Positions 26,371-35,150 of a stretch of DNA of 64,000 bases are shown in pieces; the stretch's first letter is position 1, and every line of letters begins with the position of its first letter. Source of the stretch: Salinimicrobium sp. TH3 (GTDB lineage: Bacteria; Bacteroidota; Bacteroidia; Flavobacteriales; Flavobacteriaceae); the NCBI RefSeq assembly GCF_026676115.1, contig NZ_JAPONB010000003.1, positions 332,811-396,810 of the forward strand. Direction: 5' to 3'. The position numbers and the translations under genes are program-made. The notes below the pieces were generated by a model. The model searched no databases, had not been told where the DNA came from, and saw only the letters and a program-made list of their open reading frames with translations.

Positions 26371-27055
26371 AAATCTCTGTATCATACCGGCACGTGGTGG
26401 AAGTAAGCGTATTCCTAGGAAGAACATTAAGAGCTTTATGGGAAAACCCATTATAGCATATTCCATAGAAGCCGCGTTAAAAACTAATCTTTTTAAAGAG
26501 GTGATGGTTTCTACAGATGACACAGAGATCGCTGAAATAGCACGGAAACATGGAGCAGTGGTGCCATTTTTGAGAAGTAGTGAAAATGCTGATGACTTTG
26601 CAACCACGGCAGACGTTCTTTTGGAAGTTCTTAGGGAATACCGAGCCTTGGGGGAAAAGTTTGAAAATGTGTGCTGCATCTATCCTACAGCTCCTTTTGT
26701 TACTGAGGTCAAACTAATAGACGCACATGAAAAATTATTGGCAGAAAATCTTAATGCTGTATTTCCTGTAGTTCCCTTTGGTTATCCTATCCAAAGGGCA
26801 TTGAAAATACAGCAAGAAAAACTGCAGTTCTTTTTCCCGGAATTTGAAGAATCCCGGTCTCAGGATCTTGAAAAAGCATATCATGATGCAGGGCAGTTTT
26901 ATTTTGTCAGAACCAGGAGTCTTTTGGAAAGTGGAACTATATTATCAGATAATACCGGTAGCATAATAATAACCGAAATGGAGACCCAAGACATAGATAA
27001 TCCAATAGATTGGGACTTGGCAGAAGTGAAATTTAAGATGTCTTTTGAGAAATAA
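26360..27055 (+). CDS. pseF: Pseudaminic acid cytidylyltransferase PseF
   Basis: PseF activates pseudaminic acid with CTP to give CMP-Pse. The 231-residue protein has the CMP-sugar synthetase start CIIPARGGSKRIPRKN (about residues 6-21), VSTDDTEIAEIA, and the PseF-type YPTAPFVT and YHDAGQFYF segments. It overlaps the end of pseC by 11 bases and starts at ATG 26360. Confidence 0.93.
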   Translation: MVSKNLCIIPARGGSKRIPRKNIKSFMGKPIIAYSIEAALKTNLFKEVMVSTDDTEIAEIARKHGAVVPFLRSSENADDFATTADVLLEVLREYRALGEKFENVCCIYPTAPFVTEVKLIDAHEKLLAENLNAVFPVVPFGYPIQRALKIQQEKLQFFFPEFEESRSQDLEKAYHDAGQFYFVRTRSLLESGTILSDNTGSIIITEMETQDIDNPIDWDLAEVKFKMSFEK

Positions 27056-27096
27056 ATATTCCTTAAGAAGGACTTTGTAATTTTATAAAAGCGACA

Positions 27097-28101
27097 ATGG
27101 CGGACATTAGAAGAAAAGTTTATATAAGAGCAGATGGAAGCCCAGAGATCGGTTTAGGACACTTAGTAAGATGTATAGCTCTTGCTCATATGCTGCAAGA
27201 AGCTTTTCTCATAACTTTTATTTCAAAAGAAATTCCTGATAGCTTAATAGCTGAACTAAATAAAAACAATTTCCAATTAAAAATTATTTCTTCTGAAGAA
27301 GACTTTTTTAAGCTTCTTTCTGGAGACGAAATTGTACTTTTAGATCATTATGGTTTGGACTCTGAATATCAAAAAGAAATAAAGAAGAAAGGAAGTAAAC
27401 TTGTTTGTATTGATGACATACATGACAAAGAATTCTTCGCAGATCTTGTAATCAACCATTCTCCTGGAATTTCTCCAGAGAATTATCAAGCTCAAAAATA
27501 TACCAAGTTTGCTTTAGGTCCCGAATACGCACTATTGCGACCTTGTTTCTTGGAAGCTGCCAAATTAAAAAAGGATTTTTTGGAAGTTAATAAGGTCATG
27601 ATTTGTTTTGGAGGATCTGATTTTCAAAACTTAACAGCATCAGTTTTGACAGTCGTGAAGAATATTAAGGAAATTAAGGAAGTTACGGTAATATTGGGGG
27701 CAGCATATCCTCATAAAGAATCTATTGATGCCATCGCACATGGCGAGTCAAGAATAAGAGTCTTGTCTTCCTTAAATGAAGAAAGCATGCTTTCAGAAAT
27801 AAGAAGTGCAGATATATCCATAATACCTTCTAGTGGTATTTTATATGAAGTGATAGCAGCCGGTTCATTCCCCATAATATGTTATTATGCCGAAAATCAG
27901 AAGAAATTCTTTAACTATTTTAAAGAAAGAGAATTGGTGCCGTCTTTCAACGCTTTAGAGTTTTACCCTGATAAATTAAGGGTTATTATTACCAGTATAT
28001 TAAACCAGAAAGAAATAATAGGTGAGATTCCTTTACGCAAGGAGATTGCAGAGTCATCATCGAATCACCTTACGAACTTTAAACAGCTTATACATGGATG
28101 A
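27097..28101 (+). CDS. pseG: UDP-2,4-diacetamido-trideoxy-altrose hydrolase PseG
   Basis: PseG removes UDP from the diacetamido sugar before condensation with PEP. The 334-residue GT-B-like protein has the glycine-rich start RADGSPEIGLGHLVRC (about residues 9-24), VLLDHYGLDSEYQ and the C-terminal SADISIIPSSGILYEVIAAG. It overlaps the pseH ATG by 8 bases. Confidence 0.92.
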   Translation: MADIRRKVYIRADGSPEIGLGHLVRCIALAHMLQEAFLITFISKEIPDSLIAELNKNNFQLKIISSEEDFFKLLSGDEIVLLDHYGLDSEYQKEIKKKGSKLVCIDDIHDKEFFADLVINHSPGISPENYQAQKYTKFALGPEYALLRPCFLEAAKLKKDFLEVNKVMICFGGSDFQNLTASVLTVVKNIKEIKEVTVILGAAYPHKESIDAIAHGESRIRVLSSLNEESMLSEIRSADISIIPSSGILYEVIAAGSFPIICYYAENQKKFFNYFKERELVPSFNALEFYPDKLRVIITSILNQKEIIGEIPLRKEIAESSSNHLTNFKQLIHG

Positions 28102-28642
28102 AATAAACTTTACAGAAGTCAAAGAAGCCGATTTGGAAATGATCAGACAGTGGAGAAATTCTCCTGAAGTGGGTCAGTACATGTATACTGATAATGAAAT
28201 ATCGGCGGTTCAACAAAAAAAATGGTTTGATAAAATTAGTCTTGAAGAAAACAGTAGATACTGGGTTATTGAATTTCAGAAAAAAAAGTTAGGGCTGGTA
28301 TACTTGGTCCATATCGATTTTAAACATAGTAAATGTTTTTGGGGATTTTATCTTGGAGATACTTCTATACGAGGCAAAGGAATTGGTGCAAAAGTGGAAT
28401 ATAAAGTACTAGAATATGTTTTTGAAGAATTAAAACTAAATAAATTGTGTGGAGAAGTTCTTTCCTTTAATGAAAAGGTAATAAAGATGCACGAGAAGTT
28501 TGGCTTTAAGCAGGAAGGATATTTAAGGCAACATGTTAATAAAAATGGATCCTTTATGGATGTGGTGAGCATCGGACTTTTAAAGAGCGAATGGAAGGTT
28601 ATTAAAGATGATCTTTATAAAAAAGTTTATAGGTTTTCTTAA
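28094..28642 (+). CDS. pseH: GNAT N-acetyltransferase PseH
   Basis: PseH acetylates the 4-amino group of the PseC product from acetyl-CoA. I chose the ATG at 28094 (182 residues) over an upstream in-frame start at 28022, because the protein then begins MDEINFTEVKEADLEMIRQW and the overlap with pseG is 8 bases, not 80. EVGQYMYTDNEIS and the CoA loop TSIRGKGIGAKV are typical of PseH, as is the C-terminal HEKFGFKQEGYLRQH. Confidence 0.85.
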   Translation: MDEINFTEVKEADLEMIRQWRNSPEVGQYMYTDNEISAVQQKKWFDKISLEENSRYWVIEFQKKKLGLVYLVHIDFKHSKCFWGFYLGDTSIRGKGIGAKVEYKVLEYVFEELKLNKLCGEVLSFNEKVIKMHEKFGFKQEGYLRQHVNKNGSFMDVVSIGLLKSEWKVIKDDLYKKVYRFS

Positions 28643-28678
28643 TCATGAAGAAGAAGTTTAACTATTAAAAATACAGGT

Positions 28679-29080
28679 ATGGATTTAAAAATTGGTGATA
28701 AAGCTTCCTTAACCAAAGAATTTTCAGAGCAAGATGTAAAAGATTTTTCCGTCCTTTCTGGAGATCAGAACCCAATTCACTTCGACGAGGAGTATGCTAA
28801 AAAAAGTCGTTTTGGACGCAGAATAGTACAGGGGCCTATGGTGGTTTCCTTAATTGGAGGAATTTTAGGATCTCAACTTCCGGGACCCGGGACAATTTAT
28901 TTAAGCCAAGAAACTTTTTTTAAAAAACCGGTTTTTTTAGATCAAAAACTTACAGCTTGGGTTGAGGTAGTTAATGTAAGAAAGGATAAACCTGTAGTGA
29001 CGTTGAAATCCTGGGTGGAAAATGATGAAGGAGAAGTTGTTGTGGACGGTACTTCAGTAATTTTGTTTTTAGATACATAA
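28679..29080 (+). CDS. MaoC-like (R)-specific enoyl-CoA hydratase
   Basis: The 133-residue hot-dog fold protein has the hydratase motif SGDQNPIHFDEEYA (catalytic Asp and His, about residues 28-41) and the FGRRIVQGPMVVSLIGGIL helix. Such enzymes hydrate crotonyl-CoA to (R)-3-hydroxybutyryl-CoA. Placed inside the pse operon between pseH and a second GNAT, it may supply a 3-hydroxyacyl-CoA for N-acylating the sugar. The chemistry is family knowledge; its use here is inference. Confidence 0.82.
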   Translation: MDLKIGDKASLTKEFSEQDVKDFSVLSGDQNPIHFDEEYAKKSRFGRRIVQGPMVVSLIGGILGSQLPGPGTIYLSQETFFKKPVFLDQKLTAWVEVVNVRKDKPVVTLKSWVENDEGEVVVDGTSVILFLDT

Positions 29081-29099
29081 GCTATAATTTGAAAATCTG

Positions 29100-29549
29100 A
29101 TGAAAAAAGCTGAATTGGAACTTAAATTACGGGGTGTTGTCGAGGAGGATAGTTTCTTGTTGTTTAAGTGGGCTAATAGTTCAGATGTCAGAAAAAATGC
29201 AATAGATCCTCAAAGGATTGAGTGGAAAAAACATCAAGTCTGGTTTAGAGAAAAAAATAGTAGTCCTTATTCCAAGATTTATATTTTAGAAAATAAAAAC
29301 CTCCCTATCGGTCAGGTAAGATATGACAGGAAAGAGCAAGGCTTTTGGTATATCGATTTTTTTATTGAACAAAAATTTAGAGGATTGGGTCTAGGAAAAA
29401 AAATAATCGGACTCAGTAGAAGTACCATTTCCGGTCCGGTAAAAGCTCTGGTGAAAAAGGAAAATTTGGCTTCTCATATAGTTTTTCAGAAACTGGGATT
29501 TGTAAAAACAAGAAGTGAAAAAGGAATTGTTGAGTATTTACATAAATAG
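29100..29549 (+). CDS. GNAT acetyl/acyltransferase in the pse operon
   Basis: The 149-residue single GNAT domain starts LRGVVEEDSFLLFKWANSSDVRKNA and has WKKHQVWF, the acyl-CoA loop region EQKFRGLGLGKKII (about residues 95-108) and a C-terminal FQKLGFVKTRSEKG. It resembles acyltransferases seen beside or fused to PseG-type proteins. It directly follows the MaoC gene and abuts the formyltransferase gene, so it may place a non-acetyl acyl group on a Pse precursor. Confidence 0.78.
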   Translation: MKKAELELKLRGVVEEDSFLLFKWANSSDVRKNAIDPQRIEWKKHQVWFREKNSSPYSKIYILENKNLPIGQVRYDRKEQGFWYIDFFIEQKFRGLGLGKKIIGLSRSTISGPVKALVKKENLASHIVFQKLGFVKTRSEKGIVEYLHK

Positions 29550-30230
29550 ATGAGAAAATTTGTTGTTCTATCCGAAAAATCATGGCATAAAAGTCTCCAT
29601 TCTTCCCTTCAAAAGAAATTTAAAGAAGTAGATTGGATACTTATAGATAAAAAGGCAGAGTTTTCTTTTGAAGAATTAGCGAAATTACAACCGGAAAAAG
29701 TCTTTATACCACATTGGTCACATATTATTCCGCCCAGAATTTTTTCCAATTTTGAATGCATTGTTTTTCATATGACAGATTTGCCATTCGGACGTGGAGG
29801 AAGTCCTCTTCAAAACTTAATTGCCAGTGGACATACAAAAACAAAGATTTCGGCTATAAGAGTGGAGAAGGGATTAGATACCGGTCCGGTATACTTAAAA
29901 GAAGATTTACAATTACTGGGTACAGCTCAGGAAATTTTTATTAGAAGTTCCAATGTTGTTGAAGAAATGATTTTTGAAATCGTTGAAAAGGATTTAAAAC
30001 CTATATCACAAGAGGGAGAAGTAGTTGAATTTAAGCGTCGAAAACCGGAACAAGGGAATATATCCAATTTAGAAGAAGCTAATAAAATATTTGATTATAT
30101 AAGAATGCTGGACTGTGAAGGTTATCCCCCAGCTTTCATTGAAACCAGTAATTTCCGTTTCGAATTTACAAGAGCTTCATTAAAATCTGAAAAAGAAATA
30201 ATAGCAGATGTTAGAATCATTAAGAAATAA
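29550..30230 (+). CDS. Formyltransferase-family protein
   Basis: The 226-residue protein has the formyltransferase core FHMTDLPFGRGGSP (about residues 73-86) and the conserved aspartate in GLDTGPVYLKED. Relatives use N10-formyl-tetrahydrofolate to formylate sugar amines or methionyl-tRNA. The usual asparagine of the N-x-H catalytic pair appears to be Val (CIVFH), while the His and the Asp remain. It abuts the GNAT gene and overlaps the PIG-L gene by 23 bases. A role in N-formyl pseudaminic acid is plausible but untested. Confidence 0.78.
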   Translation: MRKFVVLSEKSWHKSLHSSLQKKFKEVDWILIDKKAEFSFEELAKLQPEKVFIPHWSHIIPPRIFSNFECIVFHMTDLPFGRGGSPLQNLIASGHTKTKISAIRVEKGLDTGPVYLKEDLQLLGTAQEIFIRSSNVVEEMIFEIVEKDLKPISQEGEVVEFKRRKPEQGNISNLEEANKIFDYIRMLDCEGYPPAFIETSNFRFEFTRASLKSEKEIIADVRIIKK

Positions 30231-30921
30231 AAGAATTTTAGTTGTCGTAGCCCATCCCGATGATGAATTACTGGGGTTGGGTGCTACCATGCATAAGCTG
30301 ATCCATGAATATTCCTGTGTAATAAGAGCCGTTATTTTGGGGGAGGGTATTACATCCCGATCTGAAAAACGCGATCCTGAAAAATGGCAAAATGAGTTAA
30401 AAATTCACAGAATGAATATAGAAAGTGCCCGTAAAGCAATAGGATATGATTCGGTTGGGGTCTATGATTTTCCAGATAATCGATTTGATACGGTTGCTTT
30501 GCTGGATATAATTAAAACTGTTGAAAAGGAAAAGCAGCAGTTTCATCCTGAAGTAATATTTACTCATCATCGGGGTGATGTGAACATTGATCATCAACGG
30601 ACTTTTGAGGCTGTTATTACGGCATGTCGACCTCTGGAGGAAGAAAAAGTAAAAATTATAATTTCCTTTGAAACTCCATCCGGCACGGAGTGGATAGCAC
30701 CATCAGATCATGCAAAGCAATTTATCCCCAATTTATTTTTTGAAGTATCTGAAGAGGCAGTAAATGCGAAAATAAAAGGAATGGAAAGTTACGAATTTGA
30801 GAAAAGAGCCTATCCGCATCCTAGATCACCTGAAGCTTTAAGGATTCAGGCACAGAGGTGGGGGGTGGTAGTAGGAAAAAGCTTTGCGGAAGCATTCTCG
30901 ATAGTTAGGGTAGTAGAATGA
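30208..30921 (+). CDS. PIG-L family N-deacetylase
   Basis: The 237-residue protein has the zinc motif AHPDDE (residues 15-20) and the second metal motif HHRGDVNIDHQRTFEA (about residues 117-132). The family removes N-acetyl groups from GlcNAc-type sugars, as in PIG-L, MshB and BshB. Overlap with the formyltransferase gene suggests that the two act together, exchanging an acetyl group for another acyl group on a sugar amine. It has no signal peptide, so it is cytoplasmic. Confidence 0.85.
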   Translation: MLESLRNKRILVVVAHPDDELLGLGATMHKLIHEYSCVIRAVILGEGITSRSEKRDPEKWQNELKIHRMNIESARKAIGYDSVGVYDFPDNRFDTVALLDIIKTVEKEKQQFHPEVIFTHHRGDVNIDHQRTFEAVITACRPLEEEKVKIIISFETPSGTEWIAPSDHAKQFIPNLFFEVSEEAVNAKIKGMESYEFEKRAYPHPRSPEALRIQAQRWGVVVGKSFAEAFSIVRVVE

Positions 30922-30982
30922 CCTAATCTTTTTGAATTTAATTTTCACCTATCTTACAACTATGTTAGTTATGGTTACTTAG

Positions 30983-32047
30983 GTGAAGAAAAAAATGAGA
31001 TATATGAAAATTAATAATGTAGAAATTGGAAAGAATAATCCTGTTTTTATTATAGCGGAACTATCTGCAAATCATAATGGTAGTTTAGAAGTAGCTTTGG
31101 AAACAATTAAAGCAGCAAAAAGAACGGGAGCAGATGCCGTTAAAATCCAAACCTACACTCCAGACACCATGACCCTCGATGTGAAAAAACCAGATTTTAT
31201 GTTGAGTCAGGGGACAATATGGGATGGTCAATATCTTCACGATCTATACAAAGAAGCTTATACACCATGGGAATGGCACGAACAGCTGTTTAAAACGGCA
31301 GAAGAAGAAGGATTGATTTGTTTCTCATCTCCTTTCGATGCAACGGCCGTAGATCTTCTTGAAAGTTTAAATGCTCCTGCATATAAGATTGCTTCTTTCG
31401 AAATTACCGACATACCTCTCATAGAACTGGTAGCTTCTAAGGGCAAACCGGTTATTATCTCCACAGGTATTGCAAAAAGAGAAGATATAGAACTGGCATT
31501 AAACGCCTGTCACAGGATGGGGAATAATAATGTGGCGCTGTTAAAATGTACATCTTCCTACCCGGCACCTATTGATGAAGCAAATATGGTAATGGTGAAG
31601 GATCTGGCAGAAAGATTTAATGTGATATCCGGCCTTTCAGATCATACAATGGGAAACACGGTTCCGGTAGTCGCAACCTGCTTTGGAGCAAAAATTATAG
31701 AAAAACATTTTATTTTGAATAAAGAAATTGGAGGACCTGATGCTTCCTTTTCCATGGACGAAAAAGAATTTACTTCTATGGTAAATGCTGTTCGGGAGGC
31801 AGAAAAAGCAATTGGAATAGTAGATTATTCACTTACTGAAAAACAAAGAAAAGGAAGAGATTTTTCACGTTCACTTTATGTGGTTAAAGATATTAATAAA
31901 GGAGAGTTGATTTCAGAAGAAAATGTAAGATCGATAAGGCCAGGTTTTGGTATGCATCCTAAGCATTATTCTGTCGTTCTAGGGAAAAAGGTTCGAAGCA
32001 GCCTAATAAAAGGAACCCGACTTTCATTTGAAGATTTAGAAGAGTAA
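30983..32047 (+). CDS. pseI: Pseudaminic acid synthase PseI
   Basis: PseI condenses the diacetamido hexose with PEP to make pseudaminic acid. The 354-residue NeuB-family protein has ELSANHNGSLEVA, DAVKIQTYTPDTM, KCTSSYPAP, GLSDHTMGN and a C-terminal SAF (antifreeze-like) domain from about residue 295. The GTG at 30983 gives the longest form; the ATG at 31004 (residue 8, MKINNVEIG) is the more usual start and may be the real one. It completes the pathway pseB-C-F-G-H-I. Confidence 0.93.
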   Translation: MKKKMRYMKINNVEIGKNNPVFIIAELSANHNGSLEVALETIKAAKRTGADAVKIQTYTPDTMTLDVKKPDFMLSQGTIWDGQYLHDLYKEAYTPWEWHEQLFKTAEEEGLICFSSPFDATAVDLLESLNAPAYKIASFEITDIPLIELVASKGKPVIISTGIAKREDIELALNACHRMGNNNVALLKCTSSYPAPIDEANMVMVKDLAERFNVISGLSDHTMGNTVPVVATCFGAKIIEKHFILNKEIGGPDASFSMDEKEFTSMVNAVREAEKAIGIVDYSLTEKQRKGRDFSRSLYVVKDINKGELISEENVRSIRPGFGMHPKHYSVVLGKKVRSSLIKGTRLSFEDLEE

Positions 32048-32127
32048 AGATTCTATTAAAATTCAACTTCTAATAATGCCAACATTTCAATCATTAACTT
32101 TATATATCTTTCAGAATCTATTAAAGA

Positions 32128-33297
32128 ATGAGCAATAAACTTAAAAAAGTACTTTTCATAATTGACACCTTGCAAGGTTCCGGTGCGGAAAGAAGTTTGG
32201 TAGAAATTGCCAGGAATTTTGAGGAGTACATTCCTATTTTTGTTCACGTATACAAGGGAGACATGCTAAAGAATGATTTAGAAAAATCAGGCATAAAAGT
32301 ATATTCGCTGAATATTAATAAAAAGTATGGTTTTAAGGAAGCGACTCAGGCGCTTACTACTATTTATAAAGAGGAAAAACCATCTTTAATTCATTCTACT
32401 TTATTCAAGTCGGATATAATTGCAAGGCGAATGAAGAAAAAATTTCCGGAAATACCTTTAATGGGTAGTTTTGTAAATAATACCTATACGCCTCAAAGAT
32501 ATCAAAATCAAAATCTTATTAATAAAGCTAAACTTTGGCTGGCTTATCAAATGGATAAGCAATCGGCAAGAAAGGTTGATTTTTATATTTCTAATTCTGA
32601 AACAATAAAAAAGGCGGAAGGTGGAGCTTTAGGCGTACCGGAGTCAAAAATAGAAGTGATTTACAGAGGAAGGGATCTTTCAAAGTACGAGGGATTTATT
32701 GATGAAGAACAAAAAAACAGTAAGAAAGCTTCTCTTGGTCTCAAAACTGATAACATTCTTCTAAATGTTAGCAGGTTGATCGAGAGAAAAGCGCAGCTGG
32801 ATATAATTAATGCATTGCCGGCGGTTTTGGAAAAATATCCGGATGCTATTTTACTTATTGCTGGTCACGGGGAATACCACAAGATTTTAGAAAATAGAGC
32901 GAAGGCTTTGAACATTGCTAATCATGTAAAACTTTTAGGTCGAAGATTAGATGTCGCTGAACTTCTCGAATTATCCAGAGTTTTTGTTTATCCTTCCTAT
33001 GCAGAAGGGCTGCCCGGTGCTTTAATAGAGGCAATGATGGCTCAAAAACTAATAATAGCCTCTAATATTGGCGAAAATCTGGAATGTGTTGATGAAAGTA
33101 GTGCTTTAATTTTTCAGAAAGGCGAGGTAGGGGAATTGTCAAATAAAATTGTTTATGCTTTAGGAAACTTTTCAAGCTTGAGGCACTATGGCGAAAATGC
33201 GAGAAAGCTGGCGCAGGCAAAGTTTCAAATTCAAACTATTGCTCAGAAATATGAGGAGTTGTACGAGGAGGTAATCAATAGAGGAAGTAGTAAATGA
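32128..33297 (+). CDS. Family 4 glycosyltransferase
   Basis: The 389-residue GT-B protein opens VLFIIDTLQGSGAERSLVEIA and has the donor-binding motif YPSYAEGLPGALIEAM (about residues 290-305) with the two glutamates of the E-x7-E pattern. It overlaps the deacetylase gene by 4 bases. The protein at 48683 is a clear paralogue, sharing IPxFVHxYKG, GIKVYSLN and LIHSTLF in the acceptor half, so the two may act on related acceptors. Sugar unknown. Confidence 0.88.
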   Translation: MSNKLKKVLFIIDTLQGSGAERSLVEIARNFEEYIPIFVHVYKGDMLKNDLEKSGIKVYSLNINKKYGFKEATQALTTIYKEEKPSLIHSTLFKSDIIARRMKKKFPEIPLMGSFVNNTYTPQRYQNQNLINKAKLWLAYQMDKQSARKVDFYISNSETIKKAEGGALGVPESKIEVIYRGRDLSKYEGFIDEEQKNSKKASLGLKTDNILLNVSRLIERKAQLDIINALPAVLEKYPDAILLIAGHGEYHKILENRAKALNIANHVKLLGRRLDVAELLELSRVFVYPSYAEGLPGALIEAMMAQKLIIASNIGENLECVDESSALIFQKGEVGELSNKIVYALGNFSSLRHYGENARKLAQAKFQIQTIAQKYEELYEEVINRGSSK

Positions 33298-34163
33298 GAA
33301 ACTTGGTCTATAACACCTTAAAATTATTTCACCCAATTTTTAATAGCCTCTTTAAAAATCGGCTTAGGGTATTGGCATATCATGATATTGTGGATGAAGC
33401 TAATTTTGAAACTCAAATAATTTGGTTGAAATCTCAATATAATATTATTGACATTTCAACCTTAAAAGATCATTTGTTCTACAACAAAAAGTTACCTGTA
33501 CATCCTTTGTTAATAACCTTGGATGACGGGGATATCACAGTATTTAAAAAGGGATTTCCAGTTTTAAAGAAGTATAAAATAGGTGCATGTCTTTTCATCA
33601 TTACAGATCTTATAAACTCAAGCAAGGATTTTTGGTGGAACACGATCAGAAAAAATGAAAAAAAGAAAGGACTGTCGGAAAAAGATATTTTAAAACTTAT
33701 AAATGAAAGTAAAGCATTATCAAATAAAGACAGGATACAACTTCTGGAAAAATATCCTGCCACTTCCCAACAGCAGTTAACAATTGATGAAGTAAAAGAA
33801 CTGGAAAAAGACAGAGTGTTCATTGGAAACCATTCTCATACTCATCCTATGTTTGATAAACTTGAAAAAAAGGATCTGATAAATGAACTGGAACAGGCGA
33901 AAAATTTTTTCGAAAAAAATGATGTAGGTGACTACAGAGTATTTGCTTATCCTAATGGCAATTTGAGTGAATATACAGAAGCTTTGCTCCAGGAAAAAGG
34001 TATTGAAATGGCATTTTTATTTGATCATAAAGTTAATGAGAAAAAGATAAACCCCTTTAGAATTTCTCGCATAGCTGTAGATTCAGATACTCCCCTGACT
34101 GAGTTTAAAACAAAAGTTTCTGGTTTACATCCTTTAATTTTAAAAGTAAAAAAACAGTTTTAA
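33294..34163 (+). CDS. Polysaccharide deacetylase (NodB/CE4-like)
   Basis: The 289-residue protein has RVLAYHDIV, the metal-binding TLDDGD segment (about residues 74-79) and GNHSHTHPMFDKL (about residues 177-189), the two key motifs of the CE4 fold. CE4 enzymes remove N-acetyl groups from sugars. No signal peptide is evident, so it may act in the cytoplasm on lipid-linked intermediates. It is coupled to the GT4 gene and followed by two GNAT genes, an arrangement repeated at 41366 and 43532. Confidence 0.85.
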   Translation: MRNLVYNTLKLFHPIFNSLFKNRLRVLAYHDIVDEANFETQIIWLKSQYNIIDISTLKDHLFYNKKLPVHPLLITLDDGDITVFKKGFPVLKKYKIGACLFIITDLINSSKDFWWNTIRKNEKKKGLSEKDILKLINESKALSNKDRIQLLEKYPATSQQQLTIDEVKELEKDRVFIGNHSHTHPMFDKLEKKDLINELEQAKNFFEKNDVGDYRVFAYPNGNLSEYTEALLQEKGIEMAFLFDHKVNEKKINPFRISRIAVDSDTPLTEFKTKVSGLHPLILKVKKQF

Positions 34164-34255
34164 CAGTAGTTTTTGTTATCTGTGTTTGATTAATTAAAAA
34201 ACTAGAAATTAACTGTTATTCCGGTGAAGAGGCTTTGGATGAAAATATTTGTAAG

Positions 34256-35137
34256 ATGATAGAAATCAGGGAAATTAATTACAATCAGGATCTGGATCAG
34301 ATAGTAAATCTAATCCGGAACAATTTAGCTTCCAACTATACAATCCGCTTCTTTAAGAGAAAACATCTAGACAATCCTTTCGGCCCTTCTTATGGATTAG
34401 TGGCTTTAAATGAAGAAAAGGTTATAGGGGTAAGAATGGCTATGAAGTGGGAATTTTTAAATTTAGAAAATGAAGAAATTTTAAAGAGCCTGAGAATGGT
34501 CGATACTGCAGTAGACCATAAATTTAGAAAAAGGGGGATTTTTAACTCTCTGAATTCAAAATTTCTTGAATCTATCGGAAAAAATTACCGGTGTATTTTC
34601 AATACTCCTAATAAAAGTAGTATCCCCGGAAATTTGAAGATGGGTTGGCAGGCATTGGATGATATCGGGTACTGCAAAATTGGTATTGCCAATTTTATGT
34701 CCCGGAGCCTAAAGTTAAGTTTTATTCCATTAAATGAAATAAGATATAAGAATCACAAAAGTAATTCAGGATTTACAACTAATTTTTCAGATTCTTTTTT
34801 TTCTTGGCGTTATTCCCTGAGCGACTATCAGGTAGCTTCTTTTAATGAAGAAAAATCTTTAATAATTATTTTTAAAACTATTCGATTAAAAGGCTTCAAG
34901 GTACTTGTAGTAGAGGAAATTTTTGGAGATCCCATATATTTTTCAAAAATGATAAATTCTTTAGCGAAAAGATTGAAAATTTTTTTGATTTTCTTTTTAG
35001 ATAGTGAGCACTGGAAGAAAATTAAATTTATTGGATCTGTTAAGAGATATAAGCCTACTGTTTTGTTTAGAGGAGAAAATTGCCCGTTGTCGAGACATAC
35101 CAGATTTTCTTTAGGGGACCTGGCAGGAATAATTTAG
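34256..35137 (+). CDS. GNAT-like acyltransferase, paralogue 1
   Basis: The ATG at 34256 is preferred over TTG 34235 because the paralogue at 42392 starts at the same alignment position. The 293-residue protein has IGVRMAMKW, VDTAVDHKFRKRGIFN (CoA loop), FNTPNKSSIPGNLKMGW and the C-terminal SLGDLAG. These four motifs recur in the proteins at 35151 and 42392. The family is a large GNAT type found in Bacteroidetes glycan loci; the substrate is unknown. N-acylation of a deacetylated sugar is a reasonable reading of the context. Confidence 0.78.
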   Translation: MIEIREINYNQDLDQIVNLIRNNLASNYTIRFFKRKHLDNPFGPSYGLVALNEEKVIGVRMAMKWEFLNLENEEILKSLRMVDTAVDHKFRKRGIFNSLNSKFLESIGKNYRCIFNTPNKSSIPGNLKMGWQALDDIGYCKIGIANFMSRSLKLSFIPLNEIRYKNHKSNSGFTTNFSDSFFSWRYSLSDYQVASFNEEKSLIIIFKTIRLKGFKVLVVEEIFGDPIYFSKMINSLAKRLKIFLIFFLDSEHWKKIKFIGSVKRYKPTVLFRGENCPLSRHTRFSLGDLAGII

Positions 35138-35150
35138 TTACATTCAATAT

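Noticed and set aside
28022..28093. N-terminal extension of pseH
   Set aside because: It lies wholly inside pseG in another frame and adds residues without similarity to PseH; the ATG at 28094 fits the family start.
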